Assembly (NCBI RefSeq): GCF_002214185.1
Contig: NZ_CP022161.1
Coordinates: forward strand, 6,517,486-6,581,485
Source: Streptomyces capitiformicae
GTDB taxonomy: Bacteria > Actinomycetota > Actinomycetes > Streptomycetales > Streptomycetaceae
Direction: 5' to 3'
Length of the DNA: 64,000 nucleotides
Shown: positions 33,878 through 41,501 of the stretch, in pieces
How the letters are laid out: every line of letters starts with the position of its first letter
Numbering within the stretch: position 1 is the stretch's first letter
Translations under genes and position numbers: made by a program
The notes under the pieces: generated by a model
The model's input: the letters and a program-made list of their open reading frames with translations, nothing else
Told to the model about the DNA's origin: nothing
Database searches by the model: none

Positions 33878-35874
33878 ACCAGCAGGGCGATACACGAGTC
33901 GAGAACCCGCAGGGCTTCATCCACACAGGTCCCGGCCACATCTACGTCAACGGCGGCGCCCACCCGCAGGACTCGGACAAGCCGGCCTTCCGACGTGTCG
34001 CCGAGGACCAACTGCAGTGGCTGCGGCGCGTGTTGGTCGAGCCGGTCGGCATGGGCAAGGCCCGCTCCCTGCTCGCCGACACCGGCACCGTCGTCCTGGA
34101 CGGTGCTCCGGGCAGCGGCCGTACCTCCGCGGCCCGCGTACTCCTTCGCGAATGCCACCGGGACTGCGGCGTCTTCCACGAACTTCTCCCCGGAGAGGAG
34201 GAGGAACTGGCCCTCCACGAGCCTGCGCTGGTCGGAACCGGTGACCAGTTGCTGCTGGATCTGTCCGCCGCCGACGACCGCCAATGGTCCGCGGCACGGG
34301 CCGACCTCCCCGCGCTCCGCAAGTCCGTACACGAACACCAGGCACATCTTGTCGTCGTCATGCCACACGGCGGCACCCTCGACCCCGATCTCCAGTACTA
34401 CCGGGTCACCATCGAGCGGCCACCCGGCCGGCAGGTGCTCAGGCGACACCTGCGCATGCACGGCGTGCCGTACGAGCAGTACATGCGGTCCGACGTCACC
34501 GTCGACGAGTTCCTGGGCGTGGAAAGGCCGATGTGGGAGATCGCGGACTTCGCCGACCTGGTGCGCCGAGCCCGCGAGACCGCTCAGCCGGACGAAGGGT
34601 TCGCACAGTGGTGCGCGACAGCCAGGAGCGCACGGAACGACCGGCGGAGGGAAGTCGCCGCTCTCGTCGCTGAATTGCGCGAGGCGCCACAACGAGCGCT
34701 GCTGATCGCCGTCTCCATGCTCCACGGGGCGCACGCCGATGTCATCCATCGCGCGGCCCAGCTCCTGCTGCGCACTCTCCGCTCCCCTTCGGACGGGGTC
34801 CCGCTGCTCCAGCACAAGGACCTCGCCGAGCGGCTCGCGGAGATCTCAGCCCATACCGGGTCGAGCGGACACGTGCGCTTCGAGAAACTGGACTACGACT
34901 CGGCCGTCCGCGCACATCTCTGGGACCACATGCCTGACCTGCGGCCCCACCTCGGCACGTGGGCCGCGAGTGTAGTGGACCTGAACGACCCGCACGTCGT
35001 CCCTGCCGTTCGTGACGGGCTGGTGGCACGTCTGGCCGGACAGTACCTGCGGACCGGGCGCGGGGACGGTCTGGCGTCCCTCGCCGAACGATGGAGCGTC
35101 GAGGCGACGAGCAGGGCGGGGCTGGAAGCCGCTGTCCATGCGCTCACCTGTGGTCTTGAGGATCCAGCTCACGGCAGGGAGTTCCGCGGACGGATCTATC
35201 AGTGGTGTGCATACCGTCGTCTCCGGGGGGAGTTCGCACAGGTACTCGTCCGGATCTGCGCTGATGTCCTCGCGGCCAGCCATCCGGATCAGGCTCTGCT
35301 CAGGCTGTATTACCTGGCCCGCCGCGAGCGCGACCCGGCGCAGCCTGCCCTGCAGGCGTTGGACGATCTGGTGGCGGGCAGCCACCGGCTGCGCCGAAGG
35401 CTGCTCGACCGCCTCGCGCGATCCGAACTCCATCTGTCCGACCTCGACATCTTCCTGCGAGCCAGCGATCCGGTGCCGCTGACGGACTCCTCCGACATCT
35501 CTCGCGCGCTGGTGGAGGAGAACGAAGTACAGCGCTCCCTGATCACGTGCTGGTATGCGGTACTGGCCGAGCTGCCGCGGGCGACGTGGCAGCCGCACGC
35601 GGCACGCTGGCTCCACCGGGCGGCCGATGACACCGGACACCGCGGTGAGCTTCTGCTCGACCTCCTCGTCAGAGCGGCCGAGCGGTGCGGGGGCAGACGG
35701 GGTGAGGCCTTCGCCGCGCTGTACGCGAGCGCCCGCGAAGCCGAGCGCACCGCTCCGGGAGGCCCCGCACGCTCCGTCGAAACCACCGAACTCCTCCTCC
35801 ACAAGATCAGCGTGGCCCAGGGTCTCGGCCCAGCGGCCCCGCCGTCGGCATCAGCCAAGGGGACTCAACCGTGA
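33874..35874 (+). CDS. STAND-like P-loop NTPase with N-terminal IHTG tag
   Basis: 666 residues from GTG 33874, overlapping the TIR stop. The N-terminus carries VENPQGFIHTGPGHIYVNGG, a short tag I associate with actinobacterial conflict-system proteins. P-loop VVLDGAPGSGRTSAARVLL lies near 70-88, Walker B-like DQLLLDLSAADD near 125. A winged/helical region follows, then about 350 residues of alpha-helical repeats (WSVEATSRAGLEAAVHALTC, RLYYLARRERDPAQ). Overlap with a TIR gene suggests a sensor/scaffold NTPase that controlled the TIR effector. The gene itself looks intact. No named family is certain. Confidence 0.75.
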   Translation: MNQQGDTRVENPQGFIHTGPGHIYVNGGAHPQDSDKPAFRRVAEDQLQWLRRVLVEPVGMGKARSLLADTGTVVLDGAPGSGRTSAARVLLRECHRDCGVFHELLPGEEEELALHEPALVGTGDQLLLDLSAADDRQWSAARADLPALRKSVHEHQAHLVVVMPHGGTLDPDLQYYRVTIERPPGRQVLRRHLRMHGVPYEQYMRSDVTVDEFLGVERPMWEIADFADLVRRARETAQPDEGFAQWCATARSARNDRRREVAALVAELREAPQRALLIAVSMLHGAHADVIHRAAQLLLRTLRSPSDGVPLLQHKDLAERLAEISAHTGSSGHVRFEKLDYDSAVRAHLWDHMPDLRPHLGTWAASVVDLNDPHVVPAVRDGLVARLAGQYLRTGRGDGLASLAERWSVEATSRAGLEAAVHALTCGLEDPAHGREFRGRIYQWCAYRRLRGEFAQVLVRICADVLAASHPDQALLRLYYLARRERDPAQPALQALDDLVAGSHRLRRRLLDRLARSELHLSDLDIFLRASDPVPLTDSSDISRALVEENEVQRSLITCWYAVLAELPRATWQPHAARWLHRAADDTGHRGELLLDLLVRAAERCGGRRGEAFAALYASAREAERTAPGGPARSVETTELLLHKISVAQGLGPAAPPSASAKGTQP

Positions 35875-36053
35875 CGACCGCTCGAAAGACGACAACCATC
35901 TTCCTCACCGTCTTGGCCCTGCCGCCCGAATTCGGCCCGTCGGCCGCCCTGTCTCCCGCACATCCACATCGACGGTCGACGCCGTCGCCCCGCACCCACT
36001 CACTTGGTGTGGCCGGAATTCGGCCCTACAGTCGTGGCCGCACCAGGGCTACC
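35871..36053 (+). pseudogene. Possible third gene of TIR/NTPase operon, truncated
   Basis: GTG 35871 overlaps the NTPase stop (GTGA) and opens MTTARKTTTIFLTVLALPPE. Coding character fades within about 30 codons and the frame runs into repeat copy C. The overlap suggests a real downstream gene whose body was lost. Confidence 0.35.
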
Positions 36054-36116
36054 CGAGAAACGACAGGCGGACCTGACGGTTGGGATTGTCCCTGTTCGTG
36101 TCCGCCAAACTCCGTT
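36054..36116. repeat. Dispersed repeat family 2, copy C (most complete)
   Basis: CGAGAAACGACAGGCGGACC, TGACGGTTGGGATTGTCCCT, GTTCGTGTCCGCCAAACTCC, GTT. Joins the left half seen in copies B and D to the right half seen in A and B. Confidence 0.75.
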
Positions 36117-36395
36117 TAGACAACCGTCAAGGTACCCGAGCGCGGAATCTCCACGTGATGCGTCATCGGAATCCCGTCACATGAAGCAGGTAGCGGGAGA
36201 AATGCCAGGTCAATGGGCGTTTCGCGGTCCTTCGGGCGGGTGTCAGGCCCTCAGAGCGCCAAAGGAGCGTGAACGGCCGAGGCGGGCCCGGCCTCCCCCG
36301 GCGGGATTCCCCGAGCTGGGTGACCGACGAGATCCAGCGCTGACGGGTGATCACCTGCCACCGATCACGCCATCGGGGCTGCTCATGCCCCGCGT
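36117..36395. other. No supportable gene
   Basis: Downstream flank of the monooxygenase gene. No hairpin or coding signature noticed. Confidence 0.4.
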
Positions 36396-37859
36396 TCATT
36401 TCGCCGAACCCGATCGAGTCAGGCCCGCGTAGCGGTGTGCGAGTCCGCCGGGGAGCAGGTATTCGGCCAGTAGGTTGCCGGCGCGGTGGGACGGCAGTCC
36501 CATGTCGTGCAGGAGTTCGTCCGCGCAGTGGATGTCGTAGGGGCCGAAGTCGTAGCCGCCGGAGCCCGGCAGCACCTGCTCCTGCCAGGCCAGGCGCGCG
36601 TCCGTGGCCTCCCGCATCTCTTGCTCGCTCGGGGTGGTGCGCAGCGTCGCGCGGAAATGGCAGGTCAGCCAGTGCGCGGTGAGTTCCATGCCCATGATGT
36701 TGTTGAAGACCTGCCGAAAACCGACGAACCCGAGCCGGTCGGCGCTGGGTGGCACGATGCCTCGGTAGAGCCGCAGCCGCCCGGCGGAATCGTGCACTCG
36801 TACTCTCGGATCCAGGAAGGGGAAGACTTTGTGGTGCCCCGTGGCGAACACGATGACGTCCGCCGCCACTTCCTCGCCGGTCGCCAGTCGCAGCCCCTTG
36901 TCGGTGTACGCCTCGACCGCACTGATCTTGGGGGCGATCAGGCCGCGGCGGACGGCCCGCACGTAGCCGCGTGGCATCACTCCCGCGTGGGCCAGGTGGA
37001 AAGGGAGCGCGTGAGCGGGCCGCAGCTCCCTCGGCAGCCGGTACAGCCCGGTGGAGAACAGCGTGTCGCGGGTGATGAGCCACCACAGGGCTCGCTTGAC
37101 CCGCTCGTCGATACGGTCGATCGGACGGATGCAGGCCGGATCGTGGTAGCGGGGCAGGAGGGCCTCACCGAGCCGGGTGAACAGGATCCACTTGTAGCCG
37201 ACCAGACCGAGCAGGAACCGCTCGGGGACCATCCAGTTCACCTTGCGCTGCACGAGGGTGGCCGAGGCCGCCTCGCGTGCGGCCCGGGTGACCAGGTCCA
37301 ACGCGGACTTGCCGCCGCCCACGACGGCCACGCGCCGGTCGGCGAATGTCCCCGCCCGCACCTCGTTGGAGTGCAGCACGGTCCCGCGGAACAATTCGCG
37401 CCCTGGCAGCTCGGGCAGCTGGGCATGATGATGAGCCCCGGTGGCGACAACGACGTAGTCGAATGTTTCGCGATGAACCTCCGCCGCCTTGTCCCCAGCG
37501 GGCCGAGAGTCGATCGACCAGCCGGAGGCGCCCACCCTCCCAGGACCGTCCACCGGCCGGATGGAGATCACCTCGGTGCCGGGTCGAACGCGGTCCAGCA
37601 CGCCGAAGGTCTCGGCGTAGTTCTCCAAGTAGCGTTGCGTGTCCGCCGCGCTGGCGAAGTGCAAGCGGTTGGGCAGGTCCGCGAACTCGAAGATGCGGAG
37701 CGCGGACTGGTTGGCCAGCCCGTCGTAGCAGCCTCCTGATGACCAAATTCCGCCGACTTGCTGGTACTTGTCGAAGACCGTGACGTCGAAGCCGTTCTCC
37801 AGCAGTACCTTGGCGGTGACGATTCCCCCGGGGCCGGCCCCGACAACACACGCTCTCAT
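36396..37859 (-). CDS. Flavin-containing monooxygenase (class B FMO/BVMO-like)
   Basis: 487 residues from ATG 37859, with AAGGGGAG upstream. FAD motif CVVGAGPGGIVTAKVL (residues 4-19), FDKYQQVGGIWSSGGCYDG, YVVVATGAHHHAQLPELPG, NADPH motif RVAVVGGGKSALDLVTRAA near 192-210, and ADVIVFATGHHKVFPFL near 345. The FxGxxxHxxxW/D fingerprint is partly represented by ELFRGTVLHSNEV. It should hydroxylate or oxygenate a soft nucleophile or ketone with NADPH and O2. Divergent from a broken phytanoyl-CoA dioxygenase-like gene. Confidence 0.87.
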   Translation of the reverse strand: MRACVVGAGPGGIVTAKVLLENGFDVTVFDKYQQVGGIWSSGGCYDGLANQSALRIFEFADLPNRLHFASAADTQRYLENYAETFGVLDRVRPGTEVISIRPVDGPGRVGASGWSIDSRPAGDKAAEVHRETFDYVVVATGAHHHAQLPELPGRELFRGTVLHSNEVRAGTFADRRVAVVGGGKSALDLVTRAAREAASATLVQRKVNWMVPERFLLGLVGYKWILFTRLGEALLPRYHDPACIRPIDRIDERVKRALWWLITRDTLFSTGLYRLPRELRPAHALPFHLAHAGVMPRGYVRAVRRGLIAPKISAVEAYTDKGLRLATGEEVAADVIVFATGHHKVFPFLDPRVRVHDSAGRLRLYRGIVPPSADRLGFVGFRQVFNNIMGMELTAHWLTCHFRATLRTTPSEQEMREATDARLAWQEQVLPGSGGYDFGPYDIHCADELLHDMGLPSHRAGNLLAEYLLPGGLAHRYAGLTRSGSAK

Positions 37860-38134
37860 CAACTGCCACTCCCCTTGGGCGATCGACGCAGCCAGCTCGC
37901 TCATCATCCCGGTTGCGCACCCCTGTGCCCAGCGCATGGCCAGGTGGACCACGACCCCTTCACTCAGGTCTCACGGTGCCGCGCCGGATTCTGCACGGCG
38001 GGGCCGAGGTCGAAGATCCTCTGGTCCGGAGCCGCACGACCTACCGGAAAACCGATTACCCGCCGCCCTCGCCGTAATCATCCTGGCCTGATGGATCTCA
38101 GAGAAGCGGCACAGGCGTGGCGTGATACGGCTCC

Positions 38135-38772
38135 GTGATCCTCCCTGGCTTCATTCCTCCGGACGAGTTGAAGCCCGCGGCCGGCGAGCTGCACGTGCTC
38201 TTCCCGTCCGCCAAGGGCTTCCATGACGAAACCGATCAGCGGCGCGAGCGGTTCATCGGTGACCCGTTCGCCGGGATCGACTACTTCCCGTTCGCCAGCA
38301 CGGAGATCAGTCTGCTGGCCGTGAACCATCGGATCCTGGCGCTCGCCGAGATGCTGTTGGAGGACGAAGGTCTCCAGATCTACGGGCCGAGGCCTGGGCG
38401 AAGTTCGCCGGCGCCAGCGACTACGACCAGGACCTGCACCGCGACTACCTGGGCCATACCCTCCTGGTGCCCAGCAGCGCGCCCGGCTTCCGCCAGTTGG
38501 AGATGTTCGTGTACCTGGCGGACGTGCCTGAGGAGTTCGGGCCGGCTCACCTCGTCTCCCGGAAGCACACAGTCGACCTCGCCGCCGTGCCTGACAGGTT
38601 TCTGCGGCCCGGTCTCGAAAGCAAGAGCCGGTTCCACGACGGCAGCGGTAGCCCGCACCTGTACGGAGCGGAGGTGTCCGCAGCCGGTCCAGCCGGAACC
38701 GTCGTCGCCTTCGAAGTGTTGGTGCCGGAGGTGCCGGTGGACGGGATGGCGTCCGGGGCGACCGGGCTGTAG
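38135..38772 (+). pseudogene. Phytanoyl-CoA dioxygenase (PhyH)-like, frameshifted
   Basis: GTG 38135 opens MILPGFIPPDELKPAAGELH; TEISLLAVNHRILALAEMLL follows. Near 38390 one base is out of register. The correct frame then continues WAKFAGASDYDQDLHRDYLG (the Fe-binding H-x-D) and FRQLEMFVYLADVPEEFGP, ending after VPEVPVDGMASG. The distal His/Arg half of the dioxygenase fold is missing, so it is both frameshifted and truncated. Its first half alone would be non-functional. Confidence 0.8.
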
Positions 38773-38929
38773 GCGGCCTCGTCGCGGGCGCTGTACACCA
38801 GGGTGTTGTCGGGGAAGACGAAGGTGGTCAGCTCGTCGGCGATGCGCCCTGGGAGCTACCTCGTCGGCTTCCACCTCCGCCTCGATCATCTGGGTCAACA
38901 CCTCACACGGACCAACCCTTGATCGCAAC
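38773..38929. other. Unassigned minus-strand coding scrap
   Basis: Minus strand can be read GRIADELTTFVFPDNTLVYS then ARDEAAYSPVAPD, which looks protein-like but matches no family I recognise. It continues into the PhyH remnant from the other strand. Confidence 0.35.
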
Positions 38930-39095
38930 TAGTACTGCAACGGTGCTTGTGCTGATTGCTGGGCAGATTTCAGGGACTGTGTCCGCGTCGTTTGTAGTGG
39001 CTGATGCGGGCTTGGCGGTCCACTTCCCCCAACCTCACCCCGGGAAGCTGCCCACAATCAGCCGAGATCACTCAACGTAACGAAGCACTACTAGG
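38930..39095. mobile_element. MITE-like element 1
   Basis: About 166 bp bounded by imperfect inverted repeats: left TAGTACTGCAACGGTGCTTG, right (reverse complement) TAGTAGTGCTTCGTTACGTTG, both beginning with CTAG. No transposase. Looks like a non-autonomous derivative or ends-only relic of an IS. Confidence 0.6.
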
Positions 39096-39257
39096 GCCCT
39101 TCTGATGGATCTCCGCGGCGTCGCGACGCCCGGCACGCTCCCCCACTCTCGGCTTCGCGCGAGTGGGGGGACCCCCATCGAGGGCTTCCACGCGGCACGC
39201 CGAGAGCACGCACCGGACGCCGCTCCTTCTCCCACGGAGATCCATCAGAAGGGCCCT
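39094..39257. mobile_element. MITE-like element 2 with perfect 23-bp inverted repeats
   Basis: AGGGCCCTTCTGATGGATCT-CCG (39094-39116) is the exact reverse complement of 39235-39257. The 118-bp interior has its own hairpin, CCCCCACTC (39140-39148) with GAGTGGGGG (39161-39169). No coding capacity. It abuts element 1 with a 2-bp overlap. Confidence 0.8.
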
Positions 39258-39313
39258 GACCGCCGGGCTCTGAGGCGCTCGGCCGACCCTGCGGGACCGC
39301 ACCCGGCGCAGCG

Positions 39314-39350
39314 AAAGGCCCGCCGAACCGGCCTGGTTCGGCGGGCCTTT
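39314..39350 (-). terminator. Hairpin terminator after the minus-strand VWA operon
   Basis: AAAGGCCCGCCGAACC (39314-39329) pairs perfectly with GGTTCGGCGGGCCTTT (39335-39350); loop of 5. On the minus strand the stem ends in TTT, a good intrinsic terminator 10 bp past the stop codon. Confidence 0.88.
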
Positions 39351-39359
39351 GATGTGGCG

Positions 39360-40172
39360 TCAGGCCCCCGGTGGCGGGACCCGAGTCGGTCGCCCCGCGC
39401 CCCGCGTCAGCGAATACCCTCCGATGCCGGCCAGCGCGGCGAGCACCGCGCCGATCGCCGTCCAGACCCAGCGGTCGCTCCACCAGCCCGAGGCCCAGCC
39501 GTCGTCCGGTTCGAGGGAGGAGAGGACGGCGTCCGTCGAGGATTCCTCGTCCTCGTCCTGTTGCGAGGTCACCGCGATGCCCGGCACCAGCGGCTGCGCC
39601 AGCGAACCGTCCACTGCCGCCGAACCGCCGATGTCCTTGGAATCGGCCTCGACCTCGACACCGACCGGCAACCCGAGATCGGCCGTGGCCAGCCGGATCG
39701 TGGTCAGGCGGATGTAGTACGTGCCCGGCAGCGGGTCGTCGGACCACTGCTCCGACCAGGCTCGGACGGTACGCAGGGTGCAGGACAGCTCCACGGAGGT
39801 GGCCTCCGCCCCGGCGGTCCGGGTCTGCGCGCCGTACTGGCAGGCCTGGCGGCGCCGCAGGCCGTCGTACACGTCGAGTTGCCAGGTGGAGGAGGACTGG
39901 GCCGCCTCGGGCAGCTTGACGGTCGCCCGTACGGTGGGCCGCCCGCCGGCGTCCGCCGGGAACGACCAGTACAGGTAGTCGCCGGTCGAGGCGCTCGCCG
40001 TCGCCGTCCGGCCCTGCTCGAACTCCGCCGCCGTACGGAAGGAGGTGCCCGCCTCGGTGGGCGCGTCACTCTCCTCCGAGGGGCTCGCGGAGGGGGTGGA
40101 GTCGGCGACGGCCGGGGACACCGCCAGGCCCAGTGTCAGCAGGGCCGCGCTCAACACACGTGTGATCCGCAT
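39360..40172 (-). CDS. Secreted membrane-anchored protein, partner of VWA protein
   Basis: 270 residues from ATG 40172. Signal peptide RVLSAALLTLGLAVSPAVA, Ser/Glu-rich linker, then an extracellular beta-rich domain (GDYLYWSFPADAGG, STWQLDVYDGLRRRQACQYG, TYYIRLTTIRLATADLGLP) with two cysteines. It ends in a C-terminal membrane helix VWTAIGAVLAALAGIGGYSL and a basic tail. The A of its ATG is shared with the stop of the VWA gene (TGATG), so the two are coupled. The extracellular domain resembles the C-terminal half of the partner, suggesting a paired surface complex. Function unknown. Confidence 0.8.
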   Translation of the reverse strand: MRITRVLSAALLTLGLAVSPAVADSTPSASPSEESDAPTEAGTSFRTAAEFEQGRTATASASTGDYLYWSFPADAGGRPTVRATVKLPEAAQSSSTWQLDVYDGLRRRQACQYGAQTRTAGAEATSVELSCTLRTVRAWSEQWSDDPLPGTYYIRLTTIRLATADLGLPVGVEVEADSKDIGGSAAVDGSLAQPLVPGIAVTSQQDEDEESSTDAVLSSLEPDDGWASGWWSDRWVWTAIGAVLAALAGIGGYSLTRGAGRPTRVPPPGA

Positions 40173-41440
40173 CAGTTGGTCCTCCAGACCGCGACACGCC
40201 AGCGCGACAGCCAGCCCCACAGCACACCCGCCAGGAAACCGACGAGCACCAGCACGCCGAGCAGCCACCAGCCGCGGCCGAGGCCGAAGGAGGCCACATC
40301 GCTCGCCTGGTCGGGACCGTCCACGACGTCGACGGTGATTTCGAGCGGCAGACCGGGCGTGGTCTTCACACCGCTCGCGGGGGAGTACGAGTTGGTCACC
40401 TGGAGGCACACGCTCTCGGCGACGTCCTCCTCTTCCTCTTCCTCGGCCTCCGGCTTCGGATAGCGCAGGCCCGTCGAGATGACATCGGTACGGCCGGTGC
40501 CCGCCGCCTCGCCGCGTACGATCTCGCGGTTCTTGACGGTCACCGCCCGCAGCAGCACCCCGTAGTCGGGGTTGACCTCGCGATCGGCCGCCACGCTCAC
40601 CGAGGCGCGCAGTTCCTGGCCCGGCTTCACGTCCACGCGGTACCAGCGCTGCTGCCCGAACTCCTCACGGTCGGTGTACAGACCCGACGTGAGCGTGGGT
40701 GCCTTGGCACACGCCTCAGCGCCCTCGACGGCCTTCGGCACGACGACCGGGTCGGCGGCGCGGTCGACCAACTGGTTGACGCGGTCGGTGAGTTCGTCGC
40801 GGTGCTCGATCGAGGTGTACGTGCCGCCGGTCGCCTCGGCGATACAGCTCAGCTGGAGGCGCATCTTGGCGTTGGGCACCAGGCCCAGCGTGTCGATGGT
40901 CAGGCCGATGCCCTTCGCCGCGATCTCGCGGGCCACCTCGCACGGGTCCAGCGGGGCGCAGGTGTCCTCGCCGTCGCTGATCAGCACGATGCGCTTGGTG
41001 CCCTCGCCGCCCTCCAGGTCGTCGGCCGCCTTCAGCAGCGCGGGACCGATCGGGGTCCAGCCGGTCGGCGCGAGTGTGGCGACCGCCGCCTTCGCCTCGG
41101 TGCGGTCCAGCGGGCCGACCGGGTAGAGCTGCGCGGTGTCCTTGCAGCCCGTCTTGCGGTCGTCGCCGGGATAGTTGGCGCCCAGGGTGCGGATGCCGAG
41201 CTGGACCTCTTCGGGCGTGGCGTCCAGCACCTCGTTGAACGCCTGCTTCGCGGCGGCCATCCTGGACTGCCCGTCGATGTCCTTGGCCCGCATCGAACCG
41301 CTGACGTCCAGTAGGAGGTTGACCTTGGGCGCGGTGGCCGTGGTCTCGTCGGCGACGGCCGTGGACGGGACGGCGATCCCGACCGTCAGGGCGGCGAGCA
41401 GGGCGAATATTCCTGCCGCCAGCCGTTGTCTTGTGATCAT
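40172..41440 (-). CDS. Exported VWA-domain protein with C-terminal membrane anchor
   Basis: 422 residues. Signal peptide near 9-30 (IFALLAALTVGIAVPSTAVA). von Willebrand A domain about 37-215 with MIDAS D-V-S-G-S (NLLLDVSGSMRAKDIDG), a conserved Thr/Gly-T-P-I-G-P loop (GWTPIGPALLKAADDLEGG) and LISDGEDTC (D-G-E-D). Then a beta-sandwich with cysteines (YTDREEFGQQRWYRVDVKPG) and an acidic run of seven Glu/Asp near 340-347. C-terminal helix WWLLGVLVLVGFLAGVLWGW. Likely a metal-dependent adhesion or assembly protein on the cell surface. Confidence 0.87.
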   Translation of the reverse strand: MITRQRLAAGIFALLAALTVGIAVPSTAVADETTATAPKVNLLLDVSGSMRAKDIDGQSRMAAAKQAFNEVLDATPEEVQLGIRTLGANYPGDDRKTGCKDTAQLYPVGPLDRTEAKAAVATLAPTGWTPIGPALLKAADDLEGGEGTKRIVLISDGEDTCAPLDPCEVAREIAAKGIGLTIDTLGLVPNAKMRLQLSCIAEATGGTYTSIEHRDELTDRVNQLVDRAADPVVVPKAVEGAEACAKAPTLTSGLYTDREEFGQQRWYRVDVKPGQELRASVSVAADREVNPDYGVLLRAVTVKNREIVRGEAAGTGRTDVISTGLRYPKPEAEEEEEEDVAESVCLQVTNSYSPASGVKTTPGLPLEITVDVVDGPDQASDVASFGLGRGWWLLGVLVLVGFLAGVLWGWLSRWRVAVWRTN

Positions 41441-41501
41441 CGGCGGATCCTATTGATCCACGGGGTCACCCTTCAAAACGAGCCCACTGTTGACGAGCTG
41501 T

